DNA of 64,000 nucleotides from Echinostoma caproni (GCA_900618425.1 UZAN01039697.1:51474-115473), one strand, 5' to 3'; shown: positions 1-12,469, numbered from the stretch's first letter. Notes: a model not told the origin generated them from the sequence alone. Translations and numbers: made by a program.

Positions 1-1003
1 CATGAAAATATCCGCCAAAAGAAGTCCTTGTAGTTATCTCATTGCTAATCCCTCCTTTTGTCGGTAGACTAATCCGTTGAAAAGAAAATGAACATTATAT
101 GTACACCAAAATAAAAGTCCGCGTAGTGCTTCTGTGATTATCCCCAAATTAATTTCGTTAGCAGTAAGATGTTTAATTGTTAATTGGAAGTTACCCTTAG
201 CATGGTATAGCTATAACCGTTTCCTTTCAGGTTCAACGATTTCGACCAACCCTTGAGCGACAGCGCGGTATTGAGTATTTGCCATCGATAGGATGGAGCG
301 GAGGGGAACCTGAGCTTTATGGATATTTTGCAAACCATATAGACTCGCATATACCCACGCATATATACAACGTGAACGATTTCTCACATTTGATTGTTCT
401 CCTCCCAACCCCTAGGTTTTTCCCCATATAAACTGTAACGGCATAATTATGATTTATTCAGAACAATGGTTCGCCTGCAGTTGTATTATAAATGAAAGTA
501 GGGACATATTTCAAAATTTAAAGTTTGATGTTTTATTGTATAATATGGATGATTTTATTCATCAACGGAACTTTGGGTTGCTCCTTGACAAAATGATGCA
601 CGGTCTTTGCACACAATCCACATTTAAGTGAGACCCTGCGTAATGGCGTCAACCCAACTACTTTGATTATGCGTCACTGTTCACTCTAATGAATGGCAGC
701 ATAGTCAATCTTCTGCAAATGTAGTCCAATCAAATGGCATCACCTTTTCTGTGTAATTTTTGATTTTATATATTGCGAGTAAGTACAACCACTCAGAATA
801 ACTCGTCTGAGGCTGACTGGGGTTGGTTTTCACTTCAGAACAGTTTCAAAACGTTTCACAGAGTTTTATCAAACTACCATGTTATCCAAGAAGTGAACTG
901 TTTTTCATGACGTTATACCTTTTTTCTTTTGAAATTCCAAAACGGAAATAAAGCTGAAATTGTGCACTCTGGAATGTCTAGAAAACCTGTTGAGTTATTT
1001 CAG
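1..1003. other. Intronic sequence of the SCYL2 gene
   Basis: This stretch lies upstream of the first recognised exon and within the same gene. No exon ending in phase 2 was found. Short open frames at 180-408 (-) and 449-631 (+) show no splice or homology support. Confidence 0.5.
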
Positions 1004-1086
1004 TTCGGCAACTGTTTACGAGGACGTAATCCCATTCTTATCCAACATCCGTACAACTGATCCTTTGCTGCTCAGCTGCATACTCG
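1004..1086 (+). CDS. SCYL2: SCYL2 exon, HEAT-repeat segment 1
   Basis: This 83-nt internal exon follows a good acceptor (gttatttcag) and ends at a consensus donor (G|GTGAGT). It starts with the last base of a split codon and ends with the first base of the next. The frame reads S-A-T-V-Y-E-D-V-I-P-F-L-S-N-I and ends P-L-L-L-S-C-I-L. It corresponds to the segment of vertebrate SCYL2 around 'LDDILPFLQQIPSKEPAVL', with the D-(V/I)-(I/L)-P-F-L core conserved. The other two frames do not give a coherent product. The preceding exon, which should end in phase 2, was not found between bases 1 and 1003. Confidence 0.85.
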
Positions 1087-1132
1087 GTGAGTCCACCTAC
1101 GTCTGATCTAAGTAAGCGATCCTTCGGACTTC

Positions 1133-1148
1133 ATCTCTCTCTCTCTAA

Positions 1149-1180
<32 letters not shown>

Positions 1181-1181
1181 G
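1133..1181. repeat. (CT)n followed by (TA)n microsatellite
   Basis: A CT dinucleotide run ends at about 1146 and is followed almost directly by a pure TA run of about 16 units. It lies in the intron just after the 1004-1086 exon. Confidence 0.95.
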
Positions 1182-1983
1182 TGGATGGACGAGGGAAGTG
1201 TTGTACTTTTAAAGGACAACCCTTTTGTAATTGCTATCAAGTGCACTAACATTGAGAACCATTATGAGTATTTTCTCCTTTTCGCCCTCAAGGTTTCCAT
1301 GGGGCCCCTTACAGTTTGCAGGATTCGTCTCTGCGATTGATAGAATTAATGTGTCAAGTGGTTTCTGATTTGAGCACAATAAAATGTGGTATTCAATATT
1401 CATTTGAATATTTCCTTTGTGTAGTATTACTATGAAAATTTATGAAAACAGCCCAAAAAATGTCTTGCTAATTTTCTCAAGTGGTAACCGAGGGGATACA
1501 AATAAATCTCCGTTGGTGTATGCCAATGAAGCGATGAATGAACTGAAATACTTATTTTCGCTATTTAATTTATATTGATCCCAGGAATAAGCCAGCTTAG
1601 TTCTCTCAAAAGTAGTCACATTGGCTGAAATCAAACCAAAAGTATTAGGACTGGTAGTTAGGGTTTCGCTTAGTCATTCACAATCAAAACGTCTGTGACT
1701 CTTTTCATTCGGATTCAAGAAGTTCATGCGTACTGCTCACTACGAATAAAGTATTCTAGTAGAAATAAATTTGTGACGATCCAACTTTATATTGTAACTG
1801 GAAAGTTATCATCGCTTGTCCAGGTTATTGAATAAAATTTTAGTATGTTATGGTGAGACCAGATGTTTATTTACTGGAACGCAAAAACGAATAAGACTCG
1901 TGATTCCACAGTTCTCATTGTTTATTGAGTTTATTATTGTTCTGTTTTGATAGTTTTATATTTTCCCCATTTTCATTCTTTAG

Positions 1984-2102
1984 CGATCGATCGTTATTTA
2001 TTGTCGGAGAGAAAGTTTGGTGTAGATCCATCAACGATCGCAGAGAAACTGCTGCCACCTTTGATGGAAGTACTGACCTCACCGACGTTAGGCTTGAATG
2101 AC
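1984..2102 (+). CDS. SCYL2: SCYL2 exon, HEAT-repeat segment 2
   Basis: This 119-nt exon lies between the acceptor ttctttag and the donor GAC|GTAAGTATA. Its first two bases complete the codon opened by the 1004-1086 exon. The peptide contains RYLLSERKFGVDPSTIAEKL followed by LPPLMEVLTSPTLGLND. This aligns with the SCYL2 stretch that reads 'THKKLGITKEQLAGKVLPHL' in vertebrates: the K-(F/L)-G, the A-x-K-(L/V)-L-P and the final L-x-L-N positions all match. It belongs to the helical solenoid C-terminal to the pseudokinase domain. It ends in phase 0, as needed by the next exon at 8192 after an intron of about 6.1 kb that holds two Penelope-like fragments and a SINE. Confidence 0.9.
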
Positions 2103-4384
2103 GTAAGTATACTACGAGAGTTTTGCTGTTTCATGAAACTGTCAAGTCAAATCAAGTTTTCTGACTTAAGGTGACTCGACTATTTCATATTCCGTGTCAC
2201 AAACCGAACACCTCCCACCGAAATACATATTATTGCAATCAGTAAAACACTTTTATTCTTCCCCATACCTATGTTTCAAACTACAATCATGACCATACTG
2301 AGCAATTTGTTGTATACACCTGGACAAGCTGGTATTACACCGCAATCCTCATTGATATTCGTGAGAATGTGTTAGGAATTTATAAAAATATTGAATGAGC
2401 TGCTACCATATTGGTGCAAGTTATCTATGGATTTCAACGGTCGCATCGATCACTGTTTCCGTAATGGAGTGAAAATCGTATACGGCATCGAGTATCGAAA
2501 TCTAAAGGGATCGGTTAGAGAAACGTCCAGTTAACACCAAAATTATACCATTACGTTTTTTATTGAACTACTCTAAGGGGTCTTCCCGAACAAGGTGCGC
2601 GATAATCGAACTTTATATCATAATAGGACAGAGACAATAGCCTTAATCATAACAAGAGTCGATAGCTGAACAGTCTTAAATTAGCTTGGAGCAGTAAAGA
2701 CGTTCATTTGTGATGCAGTATTCTGCATTCTGCACTCGGTGACAGTCATGCATAATTGTGGTAATCAGAATAGTATTGAATACCGGAATGCGAGAACTCG
2801 TACTGTAATGCTCAGAACTGGATTCGCTCCAACCCGAACTGCGGACACCAATGAAATCCACGAGAAATTGATAGCAGTAAATGCTTATCTTTGGTGATAG
2901 GATTGGAGCATGTTTTATAGAAAGTAATAGGTCACATAATTGGTTGAAGAACCGTCGTCCAGCCACGTAACCGTTTGCGCAGATGCATCACATGTACTAA
3001 CGCGAATGTAATATTCGCCCGGTGTACCATTGGCTGAGCTTCCTGAACTGTGCTTAGAACGCGATCACGTATGTCTGGATCACCATAATAATGCTGGTCA
3101 TTCTTATTTTAAAAGTAATGATTTCTAATCCATTTTGTTAAATGTCTAGTGTTGACAGTCATACTCCGTGCCAGATAATTATATTCCCTGGGTCAACGAA
3201 TACTAAAAATATTCGTTTGACACTGTCTGGGACGTCGTTGAAGAGAAGGGCTCTAAGCTTGAACAAGCTTTTGGAGAAGCAAACCTTGAACTTGATGAAT
3301 CAAACTTTCTTCCAATGTAGCTAATTAAATAAGACCTGACTGAATGGTATATTGTTTAACTGGAAGCAGTCAAAACATTCTCTTCTCAATAAAAAATTGA
3401 ACAGTAGAAAAAGCGTAGAGTTGGAAAGCTATTTTCTGAAAACTTTCGTCTCTGCAGATACATGTAGTATTCAAAAATATAATGAAAATTAATTAGCTAC
3501 AGTTACTATGGATGAGCTGTTGATAGTAAATTTAACCATTTTACAACAAAGGCAGTGCTAGAATTGCAAATACCTCCTGCTGCTAATAGAGTTTGCTTTT
3601 CAGTAGTTTTATGGCTAACTGTGAAATTGAGAGTGGTGCGGCGAGAAGACGATTGTCGTGGTCACGTTCGTTTTTAACATGGGATAAGCCATCGATGGTA
3701 CTGATGTGCAGCGTTGGGATGACCTTTGATCTTGACTATTGGGGTGTGATTTGTTCACCCACCCATGCATGCGCTCAGCCACACTTTGTGCAAGCTACAA
3801 TTCGGTTCTGCCTAGGTAGATGCCAAGGTACCCACAGCCGAATTGATAAAATTTATAGGATTTGGCACATTTCGAAAATTACTGCTTGAACAGAAAAGTT
3901 GGTATTCTGTCTTAAGTGTGAACGAAAACTGATCACACTCTCACCGAAATTTCCCGTCGTGACATTCTCAGAAAAATACGAGTAGCAAACAAGCTCGTGT
4001 TGGATAAGTTCATCTTCTGGCTAATAAAGTTATATATATGAAGTGAACAGATGCGCAACAACTAATGTCAGAATGCAGGTGTGTTGATTAGATGGCATGG
4101 AGATGGTGTGGAGTGGTTGTGAAAGACGTAAAAACAAAAGTTTTTAATCTGTGGTTTAAAATAGGGAATCGGGAAACGAAGAAAGGAAGGGAGAGGAAGA
4201 AGCACGAAACATGATGGGCAAAGTCAGATGTTTAGATAAAAGGCTCACGAGAAGGGTCATAGATAAATTGACATTTTGTGTCGGGTTTGGGCCAGGGTGT
4301 CTATGGCTTTAACAAAGTGTTTTGTGAACATGAAGTTGGGCTCAATAACTTATTCTCTTCCATCTCAACTGTCACCATATGGGG
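2103..4384. other. SCYL2 intron, no identified element
   Basis: Open frames at 2676-2966 (-) and 3593-3889 (+) have no recognisable domain. The part after 3600 is richer in GC and may be old repeat sequence upstream of the Penelope-like block, but no motif could be named. Confidence 0.5.
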
Positions 4385-5660
4385 CTATCGAAGGGATTTG
4401 GAGTGGTTTGGGGGTACTTCGTAGATGGTTTTGAACGCATCTTTAGTTATCCGATGTCCAGTATCCACGAGGTGCGCCGTGATTGCACTCGAAATGGTCT
4501 TTGTGGTTCCCGTGTTTAACCAAGCCGGTATCTGTTCCTTGATTCTTTGAGAATACAGCCTGATCTTCCTGCTATGTAATTTTCTGAACACAAACAAACA
4601 AAAGAATATGCCAAAAAGAGCGAAAGTGAGGATCAGCAATTCATCTTTCAGATTCAAGGGCAACAAGGATCGGCTGGCGAATTGGGGACGTAAACGGACC
4701 GCAAGAAATGTTCCAGCGATTGACTTATCTAGTTGTCTTGGTAATGAAGCCCATTTATAGTCACCTTTGAACGGGAGACGTATACAGATTTTCCTTTAGT
4801 TAACTTTAGTTACCCTTGGTCTTCTGGCTCTTTCACGCAGATTTTTTGGAACTAATCGTTCAGGATAGCAAGTGTCCAGTAGTGTCTGCTGGTTCAATTC
4901 TGACTCCAGGTTTTCCGCTGAACATTTATTTCTAATACGAGCATCTAGGAATCGGACATGGTTTCGCTTACGCCTCAAAGGTACAAAACTGGCAAAATGA
5001 GTGTCTTAACCTGTCCATGTTGATTTCCTCTAGACTGCTCTACTAATTGTTCCGTCCAAGCGCACGATAAGATGAACATCTAGAAAATGGAATGCTTTGG
5101 CCGTTCCCATTTCCGACGTAAAAGTGAATGCGTCGTGAGTTCGGTAAAACATGCGGGTCAGTGTTTGCAATTAATGGGAACTTCCGTCATCGTAATGGCA
5201 ATAGAATGGTAAGCCCTCTATCGCATCTTGGAATTCCTGGTGTTCTTAATTTGCGACAAACGTCAGCCAAACGTGGGCCTGGAAGGTATTCCACTGCAAC
5301 TCCGTTCGTTTGCCTGTAATATTCCTCTTTGAAACTAAACTGAATGTTATTGGTAGAGCGTGGCAGTAAGTCCTTCGAGTTAGCCAGGTTAACACTGATG
5401 TTTATCTCGTTGTTCATGATGTAGTTACATGATTAGTTAACTTTTTCTCAGAGGAGCATTGGTGAACAACGATGTTACATTTAATGATGCCATAGGTAAA
5501 CTATTTGTGCATGGTTTGCGTATAATTTCTACAAATTGGAATGTATTTCTCTGACTGAAGTGAAAAATCTGTCTGCAAACAGGTTTCAAAACATTCAACC
5601 ACTCCCCACCACTTGCGTACCGTCCATTCAACGCATATTCAATATGACATTATTTGATTA
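4385..5660 (-). mobile_element. Penelope-like element fragment A (RT + degenerate GIY-YIG), broken
   Basis: Reading the - strand from high to low coordinates gives Penelope-family landmarks in the right order. First comes RT motif A (MASLNVTSLFTNAPL, about 5450-5500). Then the FNG/YRQ block (YYRQTNGVAV, about 5290-5340), a damaged YVDD (HYDD, about 5205-5220) and FHFLDVHL (about 5069-5094). Then CSAENLESEL...CYPERLVPKN (about 4830-4930), LPFKGD (about 4761-4777) and the end of the GIY-YIG domain with RIKEQIPAWLNTG and AITAHLVDTGHRI (about 4450-4545). Several frameshifts and stops separate these blocks, so it cannot encode a working protein. It lies in the SCYL2 intron, antisense to the gene. 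Confidence 0.85.
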
Positions 5661-6135
5661 CAGTTTGTTTAAAGTTCATTTGATGAAGAAAACGTTTGTG
5701 CTGTTCTATAAAATTACTCACTGAAGCACCCTTGAACGGCAGATATAGAACAAACTAACATCTTTGGTCAATCTGCATTCAGATATTCAATGCTACGCGT
5801 TCTACCGGACCATTTCAAATAGCCGTTGTCCTGTGGAGTTTCATTGAGTTATCAGGGGTGAAAGACTCCCTATTATGGCCATCAAGTGCCCTCACTGATC
5901 CTCGTTAGTGACGAAGCCGGTAAAGTGCAGCTATTAATTTATCTAACTGTGCTTTTACGAACAAATTGAAAACGGATTCTGTCGGTCCTCCGTTGCATTT
6001 TACATCTAGAAAGAACAAGGGGTCATTTTCTTCCCCTTTAATAATTAGCATTATACTGGGTTGAGCGCTATTAGGTTTTGGAATAATTAGAAGCCAGGCG
6101 AAGCACATGGTACGACGATTCAGAATTTGCAACTA
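5650..6135 (-). mobile_element. Penelope-like element fragment B, truncated
   Basis: This second copy lies immediately upstream of fragment A on the same strand. At 5905-6132 it carries the segment after the RT active site, with IMLIIKGEEND and LFFLDV. At about 5650-5750 it carries the YLPFKGASVSNFIEQ block that precedes the endonuclease. Its own GIY-YIG part is absent; sequence passes directly into the N-terminal RT part of fragment A. Stops occur within it. The later-domain blocks of B lie upstream of the early-domain blocks of A, which shows they are two copies rather than one. Confidence 0.7.
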
Positions 6136-6739
6136 TTTACTGAATTTTTAAACGCTCGGTTTCATTTATCTATAACTTAAAGACCCACAAAAACAATCTG
6201 TGGGGAGATGACATTCCGTTTACTGTCCTCAATCTCTACCTTAAAACATCAGTCACTAATTGTAATTCCCAACTGCCATAACAGTGGTCCGGCGCAGCAA
6301 ATTCAGTTTCTACTTTATCTTTGGCTAAAATAGTATGCTTTTTGGAAGGCACGCATTTTCACCTGCATCAGGTACACAGAAGTGAATTACTGTTTTCAGC
6401 ATCCTAAAATGTTTGCCATACATCTTCACAAGGGGCATTTATTATTCATTTTAACAAGGTAACAGGTTTACGGATATCGATTCGCATTTGGATTCCCTTT
6501 TTGTTTATAATCTTTTCTAGTTACCAGTATCACTAAGAGCATTCACCAGGAATAATGCTATGCGTACTGAGCATACCGCGCGCAACACATACTGGCTTTA
6601 CATCTTATTATACCAGATTTTAATTTGGCTTAGTGCTTATTTAACTCTCGGTCTCACGCGGTCAAAATTCTCCCTTTTGTTGAGACGCAAGACAAAGGTG
6701 ATCAATGTTGCCCGCAAATATATATTGCAGCTCGTTGCT

Positions 6740-7020
6740 CCGTGCGATGCTTTTGTTACACACCTGGGTGTGATGAACAGCAGACGGGGCGAACCTCATA
6801 GTCACGAGGACCTGTTGTTTAGTGATGGAAACCGGCAATGTGAGTCACCGGGACCTGCAGTGGAAAACCACATAAGGCCCCGGTACGTTCGGTATGGTAT
6901 TAAATCAAACGACAGGGAAGCTGCCTACCACTGAGTTGGGTGGCGGTGGCGGGCTCGAATCTCGGATCAGAGGGTCCAAAACACGCCGGTGAAGGCGACT
7001 AAACCACTGCACCACCAATA
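6740..7020 (-). repeat. tRNA-derived SINE-like repeat, copy 1
   Basis: On the - strand an A-box-like GGTGGTGCAGTGGTTTAGTC (about 6995-7015) is followed by a B-box-like AGATTCGAGCCC (about 6951-6963) and then a CCACC-rich segment and GGCAGCTTCCC. The same order is found in copies at 43.9, 55.4 and 56.2 kb. The head is tRNA-like but not a functional tRNA. The extent of the body (to about 6740) is a guess from base composition. Confidence 0.55.
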
Positions 7021-7025
7021 ACTAG

Positions 7026-8191
7026 GCACCAGGACGTGTATAAGCACTTGTTGCCGTGCCTGTATAACCACCGATCCGTAATTCTGGTAAAACAGCTGCA
7101 AATTATTCTAAAGTTACGCCAAAATTGTAGCATAAGGAACCCTCTATATTGCACCGCCTCTCATTCATAGTGGTTGCGATTTGCGATAAGTCCTTTAGGT
7201 GATTTAAACATACATAAAAGGATCACTTTACTCAGATTTGATTTATTTTGGTTAGAGACAAAATAAAAGGTATTTAATGAGGTTATACTCTTCCGGTGCT
7301 GCTTTTTGCTCTTTAGAACTAAATCTAAAGGCTTATCAAACCCTGGTAAAGTAATCTTATTATTTGCTTACTGGATTACATGCACGGGGAACTCGAAGCA
7401 CAAGTGTACCGCGGTTGACTGTTTGAACAGTGCGCGTTTTGCAGCAGATCGTACCATACATACGGATGAATTTCAACAAGGCTCTATCTTCTGTTTGTCA
7501 GACAGGGCTTGTGAATTGGACTGTGGATACAATCCACAGATTAACTATATTTTTATTTCTTTTAATCTATGCAAACGAAATGTTTAGAAAAAACTGGCCC
7601 TACAAATTGTACTGGTTTCTATCAATCCAATTAAATAGGCAAGAGATAATGGATGGAGAGCTATAATGTGTACTTTCTCAGAGGTTTGCGGGTTATAATA
7701 TGGACGTGTAATTCTGGAGCCGGTGAAACCGATTTTTCCTATAAAAATATCTGGATGAATAAAATCCGCAGTCACTTGGTAGATGCAATCAATATTGGTT
7801 CAGTTATTTTTACGAATAATTGGTATATTGAGAGTGTAGCACCATTTGTATAAAGTGTGATGTTTGTAATCGGTCGAGTCAAAGGGAAAACAGTTGTTCA
7901 CTGACCTCTTCATTAATATACAATGATTGTCAAATATTAGACACCAAAAGACCAGTTATACAAAAATTCTGAGGGAAACGGAGTGATCTACTTTCCATAA
8001 TTGATAATTGATAGTTCGATTGTACCATGATCGAATATCAAATGTACTGACAAAACGTGTCCTTCGAAGTATATTACCAAAAGGTTCTCAAGTGAACCCA
8101 GATTCTCAATCGCATAAAATATTCGTGCGTTGTCTATTTCTCACGAACTTTGAATGCACTCTCTGTCGTACCGATACGAAATCCATTACAG
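7026..8191. other. SCYL2 intron, nothing identified
   Basis: Several short open frames on both strands (7306-7853, 8008-8238) overlap one another and lack motifs. No element could be named. Confidence 0.5.
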
Positions 8192-8307
8192 TTCCGATCA
8201 CTCATGGATGTCATTCGTATAATGCTGGATACGATTGACAGACAAAGGACATACGAACTCATGTTGGAGGAGCGAAAGTCACAAATTGGAAGCTGCACGA
8301 ATATCAG
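8192..8307 (+). CDS. SCYL2: SCYL2 exon, last HEAT-repeat segment
   Basis: This 116-nt exon runs from acceptor ccattacag to donor ATCAG|GTAAGTATT. The frame starts FRSLMDVIRIMLDTIDRQR and continues TYELMLEERKSQIGSCTNIR. It matches the final SCYL2 solenoid helix pair, read in vertebrates as 'FNSFISVIKEMLNRLESEHK', with F-x-S-(L/F)-x-x-V-I-x-x-M-L conserved. Together with the two exons upstream it gives an uninterrupted alignment to SCYL2, which is the main evidence for the gene identity. It begins in phase 0 and ends after two bases of a codon (phase 2). Confidence 0.9.
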
Positions 8308-8948
8308 GTAAGTATTTATCAAGCTCTTGACGGACAGCTCTATTGGCCTTGGGGGTCAGAAGATATCTCAGTTAAAAAATATTCGTGATTTTATTCTTTA
8401 GGAAATCAAATTCTGACTTTTGGGTAAAAATATAAAACGTGTCACAAATGTGGACCGTCTCAGTCATTTTGCGATAACAAAGCAGATGGTGCTGGTGAGG
8501 GCAGTGAACTGGGAGAGAAAAACAGAAAACTGAATGATGTTAAATTTACTGTGGTTTGCAAGATTCGGTTTTAGTCCAGGAATCGGAAGTGACTGGGATA
8601 ACACTCCGTACACACTCAGACATTTTGCTAGCATTGATGGATGCTTGTTTTCTTACCGTTTCTGGACTGCGAATTTCAATCAACTTTGCCGTATATGCTG
8701 ATAAATGCCAAATGAACGTCCACCGAATAGATTGGTCATATTGAATGGGCAATGACCAAAGCAGAAAATTTACCATTCGATCCCTACAGCTCTGGCTGCC
8801 GTCAATAATATTCTTTAATCCAAATGAATGTTTATCTTGTTATCTTATCATTATGGCTGGCACCACCGGTGAAATTAAATTAATAGAGTATTTTCACATA
8901 GACAACTTTTCTTTATTATTAATCAATATTAGGGTGATATACATTCAG

Positions 8949-9004
8949 CACTCCAATGTTCCCCCTGCATCTGAAAACTCCAGTGAAATCAGAAGCAGTT
9001 ATAG
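8949..9004 (+). CDS. SCYL2: Tentative SCYL2 linker exon
   Basis: This 56-nt candidate lies between acceptor atacattcag and donor ATAG|GTGGAA. It is the only segment I found that joins the phase-2 end at 8307 to the phase-1 start at 18786. In that phase it reads TPMFPLHLKTPVKSEAVI, a plausible start of a proline- and lysine-containing linker after the HEAT region. The donor is weaker than those of the other exons and there is no recognisable homology. Other exon combinations in the 10 kb intron are possible; another frame of the same bases is also open. Confidence 0.4.
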
Positions 9005-12000
9005 GTGGAATTTTCAGTGATTTGCCTCAGGGCACATTTACTTTAGATCGTTTCAGTATATAAAATAAGCTAGCTGATGAACGACTCACAAAACATTTTG
9101 ATTTCACAGAACAGCATGTTTCCTTTGAGCAAAAACTATCGCTATATGATGAACAATATTTATGAGACTTTCAAGTGCCAACAGAATATAAAACAGAAGA
9201 GACAATATCACGCCAGCATCAGTTCTCGCTCTACGGCCGGTGCCCGTTCATTTGAAAAATTTGAGCTCAAGGATAAGGACACCATCATAGGCACTTACAC
9301 AACGCTTTTACGCCAATTTTCCTCAGTGGTTTTATTCATGATGATAAACCAAACTGTAAAACATTACTATGTATTTTTGTAAACCACAGTCCATCCCTAT
9401 GACATAATGCTACTACAATGAGCTTGTTTTAAAACAATTCTTCAAGCTCTGTGCTTCCCTTCGCAATCAAACAAGTTCAGATAATCGGAAGGTTCTCAAG
9501 TGTCTGATTTCTCAGAACAACGTACCAAATAACGAAAACAACTAAAAGGGAACATGAAGTATAAATCGCTGTTTCGGTTTTGCAAAATGTCTGTAACACT
9601 CATTCTCCATAGATGAAAGCAGATGGTTTTGCGCGTATTTATATCACATCAGATTCTGTTTTTACGGAAAATAGATTTCGAATGAAGTAATTAGCTAGTT
9701 CAATGAAAGTTAAGCCTGCACCAAATTGATTACCTAGCAACCACAAATGGTATGTCGGAAATTTGCTTTCTAAACAGTGGAACCGTCCCATTTTATCACC
9801 AATCCCGAAATATGTATCACAGTGACGTTGAGTTTCCGCTTCAACCCACCACCCGCATAGGTCCGATTGTTCGCAACTGATTGAGTGACACTGAGCCACT
9901 GTGCCTAGGTGTTAGCAAAATGTCTGTGAATTGAGGGAGTGTTTACCCGCAGGGTCAGAAAAATACAATAAAAGACTTTTACCTAACGACTATATGGCGT
10001 TTTAACCTCAGATATAACACTGAACCGAACCTGATTATATTGTTTAGTCAGGTTTCCAGCACTATCTAAACTCAGCAGCACGAAAGTGCGATATTTTCGA
10101 ATTCCGCTGTCCGAATACCAAAGGATAGATTACAAAATACTTAAGATTCATCTATTCATGTTAGTTGACATTTCCAAACAGCGTTCTTATTTCTAATAGT
10201 ATTTAATGGTTAGTTTGGTTTATTTGATGAAGGCTACCCAAAAGGATGTGAATCTAGTAAAATGTTCTCTTTACCAAGCGGCTGAAAGAACGCAGAAGTA
10301 GATACTCTCGTGATAGCGAGAGAATATTGCATGCACTGAATTCCCTACAAATGAACTTGGACTAGAAAACGTGCGTGCCAACCTGTTAAGTGCATGCCTG
10401 CTGTCTAAAACAAACAGATGAATTGTATTCGAATATTTTTAATTGAAGAAATCCGCTGTTGCACTAACCAGTTTTGTCAGTTGGCACCTGTGCAGGATGA
10501 GATGCTTCAATTAAATACGTTATCATGGCATGCATATAACTTTCAGTCCTTTGTCTCTTTTCAGAATAACTTCATTACACTAATTCTGAAAACGTTTCTG
10601 CTTTTTCGGAATACCTGAACTACTTTATGTTCAATGACCATACGTTAGATTTGTTGTCAGAGATACTCACAACTAAATGAAAATTACTTGAGCATCTTGT
10701 ATAAGTAACATGTATTGTGTTTTTCCTTCGTCACGTTGCAGGCTAAAATGCAATCATGCAATTAGTATAAAATAATTGATGAATATCCTGCTCTCCATGT
10801 GACATCTTTGAGTTAATAAATATGGAATGAATATTCAAATTGAGGAAGAAACCATACCAAAGATCAATGTGCTCAGTAGCGTCCATGGCACATTTAACCC
10901 GTATTGCTTAGAAAGAAAAGCAATGAGACTACTTTATTTGTGCATCATCAAGCAGCATTAAAATATCAGTAGAATTCATAATAAAACAATAACTTGCCGT
11001 AATGTTTAAAGGTTTCTTTTTATGGCTCNGGTTGGCGGACAGAAATGCTGCATAGTGGGCTTTTGAATGCGAATAATGGGTTGAGTTTTTCATATATTTA
11101 TTGAGCTAGAGAATAGTTTGAACCATTTAAAAATGAAACAAAGAAGGAGACTGCTATTATGTCCACAAATTCATCTATTGCCTTATCACACTTTCTACAA
11201 TATGTTTTTCCTTTCCATTCAACCATTTGTATCACTGACCAAAACTTGTATGCAAGTCTCAGGTTCGCATGTACCACAAAAGGAATGACTTTGTCCGATA
11301 GGTCCAAATGGGCTTAATGATTGGCTGTTCATGTACCGACATACATTGAATGCATCACGCAGGATTTGACTGTTACGTCCCTCTCGTTTTTGGTCATTTC
11401 AATAGTTTATTTCATATGTAATTTACTCTGATTGGGGAGGTCAGTTGCATCGTAATCTTAGCTAGGTGTAATAAACTCAAACGGAATATAAACGATTAAA
11501 AAAATTGACTGAATTGTTGTGGCCCAGAGAATGAAATCCATGGAAACGACACGGAAGAGTAGAAAGAGAAAACAAATTTCAGAGGATGCAACGCTTTTTA
11601 TCTCTTGTAGTGCTTCAAACAGAATAAATCACTCAAGCCAGAGTGATGACTTGAGGCCAATAAAAATGTCAGCACATCCAAAGGTGACCAGAATGCGTGG
11701 CCCGAGCAGGCTTTCAACGTGTGCATCGATCGTTATCGATTCAATTTCAGATGAATTAGTTTGGGATGTTCATTGAGTTACGAGTTGGATTAGTGTCCCG
11801 ACGCTACCGGTAATCATTGTTCAGCGAGAAGTAGCCACAAGGCAGATCAATGAAGCAAACAAATGCTTGTCCAAAGTATTTCTGTCTTAATTATTTTGTA
11901 CCAAAATATGTACGTGTCCTTTTCTGAAATTGCGTTTGGATTTAGTAAAAGCAATCATTCTTGAACAACTGAGAGTAAATATATCAAGTCGCTAATTTGC

Positions 12001-12469
12001 TGACTTACTCTTTGATCTCTCGGCATTCATTAAAGAAACCAATATGAGCTCATTGCGCATAACGTTTAGTTTGGATTAAGCGTTTGCGCAACCGTGTGAA
12101 CTGACCTGTGGTTTTCCTTACTCTACTAAAAAAATGCTGTATGATTGTGTCATTGAGTTATTCACTCTAATACTGGACATTCAGCGGGCAAAATAATGAT
12201 GCCAGCATTCATATAAATGTTTCAGTGAGATTACGAATAGAGGGAATTTTTGATCTCCTTTTATCGAGGTCCATGTTATAATAACAAAGATTGCCCCAGA
12301 AACGATATTTGTACACATCGCGGAAGCCAAACGGTCTTATGTGTAATATTGTTCGGCACCAACTATCGTGTTGTGTGCGAACAGGCTCGGTTTCAGAGGT
12401 TTGTATTCGTGCCAATACATCATAGTATCACCACATGGAATAGAATTGTCTTCGGAAAATAAAATCACA
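9005..12469. other. Large SCYL2 intron, mostly anonymous
   Basis: Apart from the candidate coding stretch at 11528-11776 this part of the roughly 9.8 kb intron shows no recognisable feature. An ambiguous base is at 11029. Confidence 0.5.
11528..11776 (+). CDS. Unrecognised protein-like stretch, possible exon
   Basis: After an acceptor-like tgtggcccag the frame is open for 82 codons to a TGA at 11774. It begins RMKSMETTRKSRKRKQISED and later reads SDDLRPIKMSAHPK. A possible donor (AAG|GTGACC) follows SAHPK. The base composition and charged, Ser-rich content resemble the SCYL2 tail, and it lies on the same strand in the right intron. Its phase (0 in, 0 out) does not join 8307 and 18786 without further exons. 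It could be an alternative exon, an unrelated gene or chance. Confidence 0.3.
   Translation, partial: RMKSMETTRKSRKRKQISEDATLFISCSASNRINHSSQSDDLRPIKMSAHPKVTRMRGPSRLSTCASIVIDSISDELVWDVH

Noticed and set aside
6560..6934. 124-codon + strand open frame
   Set aside because: Its C-terminal half lies in the SINE-like repeat on the opposite strand and there is no recognisable domain.
11098..11307. Possible zinc-binding CRKC peptide on the - strand
   Set aside because: A single Cys pair with no partner ligands and no splice support.
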